A stretch of DNA of 64,000 bases from Devosia sp. YR412 (GTDB lineage: Bacteria > Pseudomonadota > Alphaproteobacteria > Rhizobiales > Devosiaceae): the NCBI RefSeq assembly GCF_900110945.1, contig NZ_FOFL01000001.1, positions 868,001-932,000 on the forward strand. The letters are read 5' to 3'. The notes below the pieces were generated by a model. The model was not told the origin of the DNA. It saw nothing but the letters and a program-made list of their open reading frames with translations, and made no database searches. The position numbers and the translations under genes were made by a program. Shown here in pieces: positions 35,702 through 44,455 of this stretch (positions within the stretch are counted from its first letter, which is position 1; each line of letters begins with the position of its first letter).

Positions 35702-36633
35702 TGTGGCCTCGCCGCCAGCCGCGACAGGGCGTTGAGCGTCACCTGGCCGACGATCTGGCCGTCACGGCGCACCGGCAGGGACGGCCGACCGGACCACAGT
35801 AGTTCGGCATAGGCATCGCGCAGCGAGGCTGAGGCTTCGATCGGTTCGCCGGTGACTTCGCCGGGCTCGATATGGTCGGAGACTTTGGCCAGCGACAGCA
35901 GGCGGAATGGCCGCTCGCTGGTGCCGATGAGTTCGGCAACGAAAGGCGTGGCCGGATTGGCGATGATTTCGGCCGGCTTGGCGCATTGCAGCAGCTTGCC
36001 CTTGTCCATCACGGCGATGGTGTCGCCGAGATGGATCGCTTCTTCCATGTCATGGGTCACCAGCACCACGGTGGTGCCGAACTTGCGCTGGATGGCCAGC
36101 AGGTCCTCCTGCGCCTTGGCGCGGATCACCGGATCGAGCGCGCCATAGGGCTCGTCCATGAGCAGGATATTGGGCGAGGCGGCCAGCGCGCGGGCCACGC
36201 CGACGCGCTGTTGCTGGCCACCAGACAGTTCATGCGGTAGGCGATCGCGGAACTGGGCGGGATCGAGCTGGAACAGGCTAAGCAGTTCATCGACGCGGTC
36301 GGCCGTCTTCTTCTTGTCCCAGCCGAGGAGTTTGGGAACCGTGGCGATGTTTTGCCCGACCGTGCGATGCGGGAACAGGCCGTGGCCCTGGATGGCATAG
36401 CCGATGCGGCGGCGCAGCTCATAGGCGGGAATGCCGGCGATGTCCTCGCGGTCGATGCGGATATGACCCGAGGTGGGGGTCACCAGCTTGTTGATCATGC
36501 GCATCAGCGTGGTCTTGCCGGAGCCCGAAGTGCCGACGATGACGCAGATGCTGCGCGGCTGGATGGCCAGCGTGACCCGATCCACGACGGTGGTGCCGGT
36601 ATAGGTCTTGGTGATGTCGTCGATCTCGATCAT
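35698..36633 (-). CDS. OpuC-type betaine ABC transporter ATP-binding protein
   Basis: The 311-residue ATPase has Walker A GTSGSGKTT (about residues 34-42), signature LSGGQQQRVGVARAL (about 137-151), Walker B ILLMDEPYGALDP and switch-His region VVLVTHDMEEA. The last 60 residues resemble a CBS-like regulatory tail (SLPVRRDGQIVGQVTLNAL), as in OpuCA/ProV proteins. It overlaps both permease genes by four bases. Confidence 0.9.
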   Translation of the reverse strand: MIEIDDITKTYTGTTVVDRVTLAIQPRSICVIVGTSGSGKTTLMRMINKLVTPTSGHIRIDREDIAGIPAYELRRRIGYAIQGHGLFPHRTVGQNIATVPKLLGWDKKKTADRVDELLSLFQLDPAQFRDRLPHELSGGQQQRVGVARALAASPNILLMDEPYGALDPVIRAKAQEDLLAIQRKFGTTVVLVTHDMEEAIHLGDTIAVMDKGKLLQCAKPAEIIANPATPFVAELIGTSERPFRLLSLAKVSDHIEPGEVTGEPIEASASLRDAYAELLWSGRPSLPVRRDGQIVGQVTLNALSRLAARPQ

Positions 36634-37823
36634 GCGCGGCGGCTCCCACGGGATGTCAGTTCAACCAGGGCGTCGAGCACCACGGCGGCGGCAAAGGCCA
36701 GGGCAACGGTCGGCACCGCCCCGAGCAGCACCAGGTCCATGGCCGTCTGACCAATGCCCTGGAAGACGAAGACGCCAAAGCCGCCGCCGCCGATCAGCGC
36801 GGCAATGGTGGCAAGGCCGATATTCTGCACCAGCACGATGCGGATGCCGGTGAGGATGACCGGAAAGGCCAGCGGCAGTTCAACCGCCATCAGCCGCTGC
36901 CGGCTGGTCATGCCCATGCCCAGCGCCGCATCGACTGCTGCGGGCGAGACCGATTGCAGGCCGACGACGGTGTTGGAGACAATGGGCAGCAGCGAATAGG
37001 CGAAAAGGGCAACCAGCGCCGGCGCGGCACCGATGCCGGAAATGCCGATTTCGGAGGCGCCGGGAATATTGGCGGCGACCCAGGCCAGCGGGGCGATCAG
37101 CAGGCCGAACAGGGCAATGGAGGGAATGGTCTGGACGATGTTGAGTACGTTGAGCACGCCGGCGCGCAGCGGCTTGACTTTGTAGCAAAGAATACCGAGC
37201 GGAATGCCGACCACGGTGGCAATGGCGACAGAGCCAAAGGCCAGCGCCAGATGGGTGCGTCCCTCGGCCCAAAAGGCGGGGGCACGGGTGGCATATTCCT
37301 TGAGGATGGAAAGATCGTTCCAGCTGCCGCTCCACAAGAGCAGCGAGACTGCGGCGATGACGGCCACCAGAATGCCGATGCGGATCAGCGGCTTGAAGCG
37401 GAGGCGGGTCAGGGCATCGGTGACCAGCAGGGCAAAGGCAAAGACCAGCAGCCAGAACCCGGCGCCGGGCGAGACGCGGGCGAAGGTGTCGCCATCGGGG
37501 GTGAGATAGCTGGCGGACAGGCCGATGAAGAAGAACAGCACGGCCAGAAGGAGGAAGCCGGCGATGAGTTTTGCCACGACTGGGAAACGCAGCAGGGCCA
37601 CGATGATGCCGGCGAGCAGGATGCCGGTAAGAAAGCCGGACGGGAAACTGGGCAGCGCATCGAGCAGCGAGCGTGGTTCGCCGAGGACGATGCGATTGGC
37701 GCGGAACAGGGCGAAGGGGAGTACGGCGCCGGCCAAGGCAATCAGGGCGATGAGAACGCCGAGCTTGTCGAGGGCGAGCCAGGTGGGGCGGGTGGAGACG
37801 GTCGAAAGTTCTGCTGCGGTCAT
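36630..37823 (-). CDS. OpuC-type betaine ABC transporter permease (long)
   Basis: A 397-residue permease. The first 170 residues add about five extra membrane segments; the C-terminal 220 residues carry the transporter core with GIPLGILCYKVKPLRAGVLN, PSIALFGLLIAPLAW and the EAA-like GMGMTSRQRLMAVELPLAFPVILTG loop. Long permeases of this kind occur in YehWXYZ-like and OpuC-like systems, which is also the class of the ergothioneine importer EgtUV (family knowledge). Confidence 0.87.
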   Translation of the reverse strand: MTAAELSTVSTRPTWLALDKLGVLIALIALAGAVLPFALFRANRIVLGEPRSLLDALPSFPSGFLTGILLAGIIVALLRFPVVAKLIAGFLLLAVLFFFIGLSASYLTPDGDTFARVSPGAGFWLLVFAFALLVTDALTRLRFKPLIRIGILVAVIAAVSLLLWSGSWNDLSILKEYATRAPAFWAEGRTHLALAFGSVAIATVVGIPLGILCYKVKPLRAGVLNVLNIVQTIPSIALFGLLIAPLAWVAANIPGASEIGISGIGAAPALVALFAYSLLPIVSNTVVGLQSVSPAAVDAALGMGMTSRQRLMAVELPLAFPVILTGIRIVLVQNIGLATIAALIGGGGFGVFVFQGIGQTAMDLVLLGAVPTVALAFAAAVVLDALVELTSRGSRRA

Positions 37824-37858
37824 TGGGCCTCCGATACTAGGCAGAACTCCGGGCGGTC

Positions 37859-37973
37859 CCCTCTCCCCTGAGGGGAGAGGGTTAGGGTGAGGGGTTCAGC
37901 CTTTCGGCCCAAGCCGAAGAAGTGAACCCCTCACCCGCCCCTTCGGGTCGACCTCTCCCCTCAGGGGAGAGGT
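37859..37973. repeat. Three-hairpin mosaic palindrome between binding-protein and permease genes
   Basis: Three nested or adjacent perfect inverted repeats lie in this 115-bp stretch. The first has CCCTCTCCCC at 37859-37868 and GGGGAGAGGG at 37872-37881. The second is a 14-bp pair, GGGTGAGGGGTTCA at 37885-37898 and its complement at 37923-37936, enclosing TTCGGC/GCCGAA. The third has ACCTCTCCCC at 37951-37960 and GGGGAGAGGT at 37964-37973. It looks like an interspersed extragenic palindrome and would fold strongly in the mRNA just after the binding-protein gene. Confidence 0.85.
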
Positions 37974-37982
37974 AAGCAAGGC

Positions 37983-38894
37983 TTAGTTCAGGAAACCGCC
38001 CTTGGTCAGGTAGTCCGTCGCCACGGCGGCAGCAGCTTCACCACCCACCTGCACGCGACCATTGAGGTCCTGCAGCAATTCGATGGTCAGGCCTTCGAAG
38101 ACGGGCTTGAGCAGTTCTTCGATCTGCGGATATTCAGCCAGCACTTCCTCGCGGATGATCGGCGCGGGCTGGTAAACCGGCTGCACGCCCTTGTCGTCTT
38201 CGAGAACTTTCAGGCCCGAGGGGGCGATGCCACCGTCGGTGCCATAGACCATGGCGGCGTTGACGCCATTGGTCTGCTGGGCAGCAGCGGCAATGGTAGC
38301 GGCCGTATCGCCACCCGAGAGGGTCACGAGCTGGTCGGGCGTCAGGGTGAAGCCATAGACTTCCTGGAACTTCGGCAGCGCCGCCGGCGAGTTCACGAAC
38401 TCAGCAGAGGCCGCGAGCTTGACCTCGCCACCGCCGGCAACCCAGGCACCGAATTCGGTGAAGGTCGAGAGGTTGTTGGCTTCGGCAACGTCATTGCGCA
38501 CGGCGACGGCCCAGGTGTTGTTGGCCGGCGACGGGGTCAGCCAGACGATCTTGTTGGCTTCGAAATCGAGCTTGGCGGCTTCGGCATAGGCCGAAGCGGC
38601 GTCGTTCCAGATCGGATCATCGGCCTTTTCGAAGAAGAAGGCGGCATTGCCCGTGTACTCGGGATAGATGTCGATTTCGCCGGCGGTGATGGCTTCGCGG
38701 ACGATCGGCGTGCCGCCGAGCTGGATCCGGTCTTCAACGGCGATATCGTTGGCTTCCAGCACCTGCTTGATAATGTTGCCCAGAACGCCACCCTCGGTGT
38801 CGATCTTGGACGAGACGACGACCTGGGCCTGAGCGGCGGTCACCGTGATGGCGAGCGCAGCGACGGCGCTCAGGAGCTTGGTAGTGAGGCGCAT
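37983..38894 (-). CDS. OpuC-type periplasmic betaine-binding protein
   Basis: A 303-residue secreted protein with a signal peptide cleaved after AQA near residue 23. The OpuAC/OsmX-type ligand-binding fold is shown by GGVLGNIIKQVLEAN, GTPIVREAITAGEIDIYPEYTGN and AAMVYGTDGGIAPSGLKVLEDD. Proteins of this type grip quaternary ammonium ligands (betaine, choline, ergothioneine) with aromatic residues. It is downstream of the lyase gene and followed by a strong palindrome, so it can be made in excess over the permeases. Confidence 0.88.
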   Translation of the reverse strand: MRLTTKLLSAVAALAITVTAAQAQVVVSSKIDTEGGVLGNIIKQVLEANDIAVEDRIQLGGTPIVREAITAGEIDIYPEYTGNAAFFFEKADDPIWNDAASAYAEAAKLDFEANKIVWLTPSPANNTWAVAVRNDVAEANNLSTFTEFGAWVAGGGEVKLAASAEFVNSPAALPKFQEVYGFTLTPDQLVTLSGGDTAATIAAAAQQTNGVNAAMVYGTDGGIAPSGLKVLEDDKGVQPVYQPAPIIREEVLAEYPQIEELLKPVFEGLTIELLQDLNGRVQVGGEAAAAVATDYLTKGGFLN

Positions 38895-38984
38895 TGGTTT
38901 CTCCGTTTTCTCCGGCTGCCACTTTGGGCGGGTCCGGCTGTCCCTAACCTAACGTGTTGGTGGAATTGAGCGAGGCCGCCTGTG

Positions 38985-40544
38985 CTAAGCAACCGGACCC
39001 AAAGCGAAAAACTCGTCCAACTCCATAATCGTCGAGTGAGAAATTAGTTCGTTCATGAGGCTTTCGGACGCAAGGGCGTCTTCTATGGCCTCAACCTCTG
39101 CCGATAGCGGGCGATCCTGACGATAGGTGTCAGCATGGCGGCGCACCAGTGCGTAAATGATGCCGGGGACATTGCCGGGCGTGTCGCCGGAGATGTCCAT
39201 GGCCTGGGCGGCCAGCATGGCCTCGATGGCGGCGAGCCGGCGCAGGGCCAGCACCTGGCGCTCGAGCCGCTCCACCACCAGCGGCAGAAACGTCGCCTCG
39301 TCCTCGATGCCACCGGCCACCACCATGGAATTGGCCGAGATGGGATTGGTCATGGTTAGCACGCGGGCAAACAGCTCGCCGGCCAGCTTGATGACGGGCC
39401 CAAAGCCGGTGGCGATCTGGCCGGGCACCACGAGGTTCACCGGCAGGTCGCGGCGCTGGCCATTGCCGAGCAGCACGCAGCGGTTGAAGCTGTTGCGCGC
39501 GATATGGGCGAGGCCGAGCTGCGCGGTTTGCAGGAACACCGTGACGTCGAGCGGCAACGAACCGCCCGAGGTGAGCACCTGCCCACCAGCCACCACCGGA
39601 TTGTCATCGGTGCGACCGGTTGCGGCCAGCAGGATCTTGCCCGAGGCGACCAGCGTCTCGAAGCCGGTGGCAAATACCTGGCTCATCATGCGCAGGCTCA
39701 GCGGGTCCTGAATATGGGTGGCATCGGGCCAGTCCCAGCCCTTGGCGTTGAAATAGAGCCAGGCGCCGATGCCCGCTTCGCGCTCGGTGCCGACATGGGC
39801 CACGGCCTTCCACGGATCGCGCGAGGCGCCCAGTGCGCCTGCAGTGGTGAGGCCGGTGGCCAGCATGACGCGGGTGACGGCGGCGGCATCGCGGATGGCA
39901 CTGGCGGCCGCGGCATAGCCGACAGCATTGGTGGAAATCGAGGCCAGGCTATCGCGCGGCGCAAGCCGAACCGGCTTGAGGCCAGCGGCGGACAGCGCAT
40001 CGGCGGCCGGCTGGCGGTGGCCGTTGAAGGTCGCCTCCCCTGCCCCAGTCAGCACGGCGCCAATCTGGCCCATCAAGCCGATATCGGCGCAGCCAATCGA
40101 GCCGGTACGGCGCACCACCGGCACGACATCGGCCGAGAGCAGCGCCAGATAGGCCTCCACCAGGTCGGTGGTGCAGCCGACGCGGCCGGTCAGCGCCATG
40201 TTCACCCGGATCGCCATGGCGGTGCGGATGATGTCGCTGGAAAAGGCCTCGCCGGTGCCGAAGTGATGCGCCCGCACCAGGCCCATGTTGAAGGTATCGA
40301 GCTGGTCGTCGGTCCACTCGACATCCTTCATCGCGCCGACGCCGGTGGTGGAGCCATAGACCGGCTGGCCATTGGCGATGGCGGTTTCCACGACCTCGCG
40401 CGCTGCGGCCACCCGCACCATTGAGTCGGGGTCGGCCAGCAGGTGCACACGGCGGCTGCCGATGCGGGCAATGTCGGAAAAACTCAGCGGCTTGCCGCTG
40501 AGCGTGATGGGGGCGGCGTGGAGGGCGGTCGAGCGTTCATTCAT
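38985..40544 (-). CDS. Aromatic amino acid lyase homologue lacking the MIO triad (ergothionase-like)
   Basis: A 519-residue protein of the histidine/phenylalanine ammonia-lyase superfamily. Conserved elements include YGSTTGVG (about 63-70), QDPLSLRMMSQVFATG, DDNPVV and TSGGSL. Where true HutH has GSVGASGDLAPL, this protein reads GSIGCADIGLMG at 148-159, so the Ala-Ser-Gly needed for the MIO electrophile is gone. The usual catalytic EDH is EDE. Ergothionase, which eliminates trimethylamine from ergothioneine, is a relative I recall working without MIO; the betaine transporter supports this. Hercynine or another trimethylated histidine is possible. Confidence 0.75.
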   Translation of the reverse strand: MNERSTALHAAPITLSGKPLSFSDIARIGSRRVHLLADPDSMVRVAAAREVVETAIANGQPVYGSTTGVGAMKDVEWTDDQLDTFNMGLVRAHHFGTGEAFSSDIIRTAMAIRVNMALTGRVGCTTDLVEAYLALLSADVVPVVRRTGSIGCADIGLMGQIGAVLTGAGEATFNGHRQPAADALSAAGLKPVRLAPRDSLASISTNAVGYAAAASAIRDAAAVTRVMLATGLTTAGALGASRDPWKAVAHVGTEREAGIGAWLYFNAKGWDWPDATHIQDPLSLRMMSQVFATGFETLVASGKILLAATGRTDDNPVVAGGQVLTSGGSLPLDVTVFLQTAQLGLAHIARNSFNRCVLLGNGQRRDLPVNLVVPGQIATGFGPVIKLAGELFARVLTMTNPISANSMVVAGGIEDEATFLPLVVERLERQVLALRRLAAIEAMLAAQAMDISGDTPGNVPGIIYALVRRHADTYRQDRPLSAEVEAIEDALASESLMNELISHSTIMELDEFFALGPVA

Positions 40545-40586
40545 GGCGGCAATCGTATGAGATTGCAGGGAGAATGAACAGGGCCG

Positions 40587-40919
40587 CTACTTCATCCAGA
40601 ACATCGGCGTGAGGTCCATCGAGATCGGTTCGTTCTTGTGATTGGTGGCCATGACATCGGCCATATGGGCCCACCAGCGCTGCATCACGGCGGTGGCCGG
40701 GAGCCCGGCCATGGTGTGGTCCGTGCGGCGCCATAGCACGCCGAACAGCGTGTTAGTTTCCGCGTCGAGATGGATCGAATAATCCTTCACGCCGGCCTCA
40801 TGCAGCAGGTCGACCAGTTCGGGAAAAATCTCGTCATGGCGCTTCTTGTATTCGGCCGCCATGCCGGGATTGAGCTGCATCTTGAAGGCGTGCTTTTCGT
40901 AGCCGGCGTCTTCGATCAT
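40587..40919 (-). CDS. rhaM: L-rhamnose mutarotase
   Basis: A 110-residue mutarotase (called RhaU in Rhizobium leguminosarum). The conserved [34 protein letters not shown] and the Trp-Trp of [12 protein letters not shown] are present; they interconvert the alpha and beta anomers of rhamnose. The start overlaps the rhaQ stop (ATGA), ruling out a GTG or ATG five codons earlier. It ends the rha operon; in R. leguminosarum rhaK follows, but here the next gene is the lyase homologue 42 nt on. Confidence 0.93.
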   Translation of the reverse strand: MIEDAGYEKHAFKMQLNPGMAAEYKKRHDEIFPELVDLLHEAGVKDYSIHLDAETNTLFGVLWRRTDHTMAGLPATAVMQRWWAHMADVMATNHKNEPISMDLTPMFWMK

Positions 40920-41914
40920 GCGCGGTTCCTCCACATGCGGAACAGGATGGGCAGCGCGATCACCACGATCAGCAGCGAGCCGGTGAAAATGGTCATGACG
41001 ATGCCGGGCACGTTGAGCAGGCCAAGCCCGAAGGTGACCAGACCGACGATCAGCGCCGCCAGCACCACGCCGATGATCGAGCCGGCGCCGCCGAGGATCG
41101 AGACGCCACCCAGCACCACCATGGTGATGGCTTCGAGCTCGAAGCCCTCAGCGATTGACGGACGAGTCGAGCCGAGACGTGCGGTCAGCAGCACAGCGGC
41201 GATGCCGCTCATCAAACCAGTGAGGCAGAACAGGATGAACTTGATGCGATCGACGCGGACGCCAGAGAATTGGGCGGCGACATCGTTATTGCCGATGGCA
41301 AACACCCGGCGGCCGAAATTGGTGCGGTGCAGCAGCACCCAGTAGATCACGGCGCAGACGAGGAACAGCACCAGCTCGAAAGAGATCACCCAATAGACAT
41401 AGCCCTGGCCGAACCAGGAAAAGCTCGCCGGGTAGCCCTTGAAGCTCTGGTCGCCCAGGACGATGAAGGCGATGCCGCGGAACAGGCTCATGGTGCCGAT
41501 GGTAACGACGATGGACGGCAGTTTGAGGCCGGTAACGAGGAAGCCGTTGAAGGCGCCGCAGAGAATGCCGACGCCGACGCCGACTGCGACGAGGGTTGGC
41601 GTATCGGCGCCATATTGCAGCGCCAGACCCATCATGGTCGAGGCCAGCGCAATGATCGCCGCGACCGACAGATCGATCTCGCCCGAGATGATCAGCAGCG
41701 CCATGGCCAAAGCGATCAGCGCCTTCTCGGTGAAGTTGAAGGTGAGGTCGCTCAGGCTCCAGGCATTCAGAAAGTATGGCGAGGCAAAGCTGTTGAGGAT
41801 GAAGATGCCGACGGCCACGAGAACCAGGAGGCTCTCCCAGCTCAGAACGGCGGACTTCAGCGGCTTGTCGAGGCGATTGGGCAGGCTGCGGCCGGTAGCG
41901 TGAATCTCGGTCAT
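40916..41914 (-). CDS. rhaQ: Rhamnose ABC transporter permease RhaQ
   Basis: A 332-residue BPD_transp_2 permease with about ten membrane segments. [43 protein letters not shown] and [17 protein letters not shown] are the ribose/rhamnose-type landmarks. It overlaps rhaP by four bases. It should form a heterodimeric pore with RhaP in the inner membrane. Confidence 0.88.
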   Translation of the reverse strand: MTEIHATGRSLPNRLDKPLKSAVLSWESLLVLVAVGIFILNSFASPYFLNAWSLSDLTFNFTEKALIALAMALLIISGEIDLSVAAIIALASTMMGLALQYGADTPTLVAVGVGVGILCGAFNGFLVTGLKLPSIVVTIGTMSLFRGIAFIVLGDQSFKGYPASFSWFGQGYVYWVISFELVLFLVCAVIYWVLLHRTNFGRRVFAIGNNDVAAQFSGVRVDRIKFILFCLTGLMSGIAAVLLTARLGSTRPSIAEGFELEAITMVVLGGVSILGGAGSIIGVVLAALIVGLVTFGLGLLNVPGIVMTIFTGSLLIVVIALPILFRMWRNRA

Positions 41915-42888
41915 ACAGCTTCTGCCTTCTTGAGGATGATGCGGCCATGGCGGCGTTCGCCGCGGGCGTTGAGCACGACGGCCAGGAGGATGGCCGTGCC
42001 CGAAATGGCCATCTGCCAGAAGGGCGAGACGCCAATCACCGGCAGGGCGTTGTTGATGATGCCGAGGAACAGCGCGCCAAGCAGCACGCCGGCCACCGAG
42101 CCGATGCCGCCGGCAATCGAGACGCCGCCGATGACGCAGGCAGCGATAATGGTCAGCTCATAGCCGCCGGCCACTTCGACCGAGGCGATGACATAGCGGG
42201 AAATCCAGAGATAGCCGCAGAGCCCGGCCACGGCGCCGGCAATGACGAAGGCATAGAATTTGGTGCGGCCGACATTGATGCCGGTATAGACCGAGGCCGT
42301 CGGATTGACGCCGATGGCATAGAGTGCGCGTCCGAGCGGGGTGCGGGTCATTAGGAGGAAGAAGACCAGCGCCGTGACAATGGCGAACCAGCTGAGCAGC
42401 GGCAGGCCGAGGAACATGGTGCGCTGCAGAGAGATGAAATCCGGGCTCATCTGGGCCGCATTGACCCAGGCGCCGCCGGAAATGACAAACACCATGCCGC
42501 GGAAAATGGTCAGCGTGCCCAGCGTCACGACGATGGGCGGGATTTCCAGCTTCCAGACCAGAATGCCGTTGAAGGCGCCGAGCGCACCGCCAACGACGAT
42601 GCACATAACGATCAGCAGCGGCACCGGCACTCCGGGGAAAGCCGCATTGACCATGGCCACGACCATGCCGGTCAGCGCGAGATTGGCGGCCATCGAGAGA
42701 TCGATCGAGCGGGTCAGGATCACCGCCATCTGGCCGAGGGCCAGCATGATCAGGATCGAGCTGTCGTTGAAGATGGTGAGAAGGTTGCCGGGCTGGGCGA
42801 AGCGCGGGAAGCGCGCCGTGACCAGGACAAGCACCAGCAGGATGGCGAGAAACAGGAAGATCTCGCGATGTTTCAAAAGGCGGTTCAT
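41911..42888 (-). CDS. rhaP: Rhamnose ABC transporter permease RhaP
   Basis: A 325-residue permease of the same family with ILTRSIDLSMAANLALTGM, GAFNGILVWKLEIPPIVVTLGT and VIGGVSIAGGIGSVAGVLLGA. It overlaps rhaT by four bases. Order T-P-Q-M matches the rhamnose transport operon of R. leguminosarum. Confidence 0.88.
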   Translation of the reverse strand: MNRLLKHREIFLFLAILLVLVLVTARFPRFAQPGNLLTIFNDSSILIMLALGQMAVILTRSIDLSMAANLALTGMVVAMVNAAFPGVPVPLLIVMCIVVGGALGAFNGILVWKLEIPPIVVTLGTLTIFRGMVFVISGGAWVNAAQMSPDFISLQRTMFLGLPLLSWFAIVTALVFFLLMTRTPLGRALYAIGVNPTASVYTGINVGRTKFYAFVIAGAVAGLCGYLWISRYVIASVEVAGGYELTIIAACVIGGVSIAGGIGSVAGVLLGALFLGIINNALPVIGVSPFWQMAISGTAILLAVVLNARGERRHGRIILKKAEAV

Positions 42889-44390
42889 GCGGCCTGCTCC
42901 TCGGCAATACCGGCAGCCAGCCGTACCAGCGTCTCGGGCTTGAGCCCGTCATTATCCAGCGTGTCGATGACCCGACCTTCGCGCATCACCACGATGCGGT
43001 CGCTCATGCCCAGCACTTCGGGCAGTTCCGACGAGACCATGATGACCGAGAGGCCCTGCGCCACCAGTTCGCCCATGAATTCATGCACGGCGGCCTTGGA
43101 TCCGATGTCGATGCCCTTGGTGGGTTCGTCGAGAATGATCACTTTGGGCAGCGTGGCCAGCCATTTGGCGATGACCACCTTCTGCTGATTGCCGCCCGAG
43201 AGGGTCGAGACGTTCTGGCTGAGCGACGAAGCGCGCAGGTCCAGGCGCTCGGTATAGGTGCGGGCGAGGTCGAATTCCTCGGCCATGCGCAGGAAGCCGT
43301 TTTTGCTGGTCTTCTTGAGCGAGGGCAGCGAGACATTCTTGAAGATCGGCTCGCCGGTGATGACACCCTGCTTGCCGCGCTCTTCGGGCACATAGACGAT
43401 GCCGGCTTCCACGGCATCGGCCGCCGACTGGGGCGCAATGGCCTGGCCATCGAGCACCAGCCTGCCGCTCGAGGTCTGCGTCATGCCGAAGACGGCCTGC
43501 ATGACTTCGCTGCGCCCTGCCCCGACCAGACCATAGAAGCCGAGGATTTCGCCCTTGCGGACGGTGAAGGAGACGTCTTCGAATTCGGTGGGGTGGCTCA
43601 GGCCCTTGGCTTCGAGCACGACGTCGCCGATCACCGCATTGCGCGGCGGGAAGATGTTTTCCACGGCACGGCCGACCATCAGCTGCACGATCTGGCTCTG
43701 GCTGGTCTCCTTGATCATGCCCTTGCCGACCTGCTCGCCATCGCGGAACACGGTGAAGCGGTCGGCGATGCGGTAGATTTCGTCGAATTTGTGCGAGATG
43801 AACAGGATCGCCTTGCCGTCGGCCTTGAGCAGCTCGATCAGCACGTAGAGCTCTTCGATTTCCTTCTGGCTTAGCGCCGCGGTCGGCTCGTCCATGATGA
43901 CGACCTGTGCGTCAACGGAGAGCGCCCGCGCCACGGCGACCAGGTGCTTTTTGGCGATGCCCAGTTCCTTGAGCTTGATGTCGGGGTCAATGCCCGCCGC
44001 CATGGAATCCAGCGTTTCGCGGGCTTCCTTGCGCATGGTTTTCCAGTCGATCATCCCGAAACGATTGGTCGGCGCATGGCCCAGATAGATGTTTTCGGCG
44101 ACCGTCAGCTCGTCGAACAGCACGGTTTCCTGATGGATGGCAGTAATGCCGACAGCCGAGGCGGAATGCGCCGTCGGCAGGGTCACCAGCTTGCCGCCAA
44201 CGCGGATTTCGCCGGCGTCGGGCTGGTAGATGCCGGTCATGGTCTTGACCAGGGTCGACTTGCCCGCCCCGTTCTCGCCGATCAGCGCGGTGACCTGCCC
44301 GGCATAAAGCTCGAGCGAAACGTCATGCAGCGCCCGCACGCCGGGAAAGCTCTTGGATATGCCGGATAGCGTGAGGATGGGGTCGGTCAT
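42885..44390 (-). CDS. rhaT: Rhamnose ABC transporter ATPase RhaT
   Basis: The 501-residue sugar ABC ATPase has two nucleotide-binding halves. The first has Walker A GENGAGKST (about 37-45), a degenerate signature around LGIAKKHLVAVARAL and Walker B VVIMDEPTAAL. The second has a degenerate Walker A GLVGAGRSE but an intact LSGGNQQKV signature and IILDEPTKGID. This asymmetry is normal for RbsA-type ATPases. The name follows rhizobial usage and is not the E. coli RhaT proton symporter. Confidence 0.9.
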   Translation of the reverse strand: MTDPILTLSGISKSFPGVRALHDVSLELYAGQVTALIGENGAGKSTLVKTMTGIYQPDAGEIRVGGKLVTLPTAHSASAVGITAIHQETVLFDELTVAENIYLGHAPTNRFGMIDWKTMRKEARETLDSMAAGIDPDIKLKELGIAKKHLVAVARALSVDAQVVIMDEPTAALSQKEIEELYVLIELLKADGKAILFISHKFDEIYRIADRFTVFRDGEQVGKGMIKETSQSQIVQLMVGRAVENIFPPRNAVIGDVVLEAKGLSHPTEFEDVSFTVRKGEILGFYGLVGAGRSEVMQAVFGMTQTSSGRLVLDGQAIAPQSAADAVEAGIVYVPEERGKQGVITGEPIFKNVSLPSLKKTSKNGFLRMAEEFDLARTYTERLDLRASSLSQNVSTLSGGNQQKVVIAKWLATLPKVIILDEPTKGIDIGSKAAVHEFMGELVAQGLSVIMVSSELPEVLGMSDRIVVMREGRVIDTLDNDGLKPETLVRLAAGIAEEQAA

Positions 44391-44411
44391 GGCATTCTTT
44401 GCAAATGAGAA

Positions 44412-44437
44412 ACCCGGCGGCAGAAGCGCCGCCGGGT
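44412..44437 (-). other. Hairpin between rhaS and rhaT
   Basis: A perfect 10-bp stem (ACCCGGCGGC at 44412-44421, GCCGCCGGGT at 44428-44437, 6-base loop) lies in the 65-bp gap between rhaS and rhaT. A T-rich stretch without a clean run follows on the minus strand. It probably protects the rhaS message or terminates part of the transcription, giving more binding protein than ATPase. Confidence 0.7.
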
Positions 44438-44455
44438 CGTGTTCGCCTGGTCAGA

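Noticed and set aside
30898..40544. Standard naming of the cluster as hutU and hutH
   Set aside because: The lyase lacks the MIO triad, the hydratase lacks the active-site Cys, other hut genes are absent and the transporter is of the betaine class.
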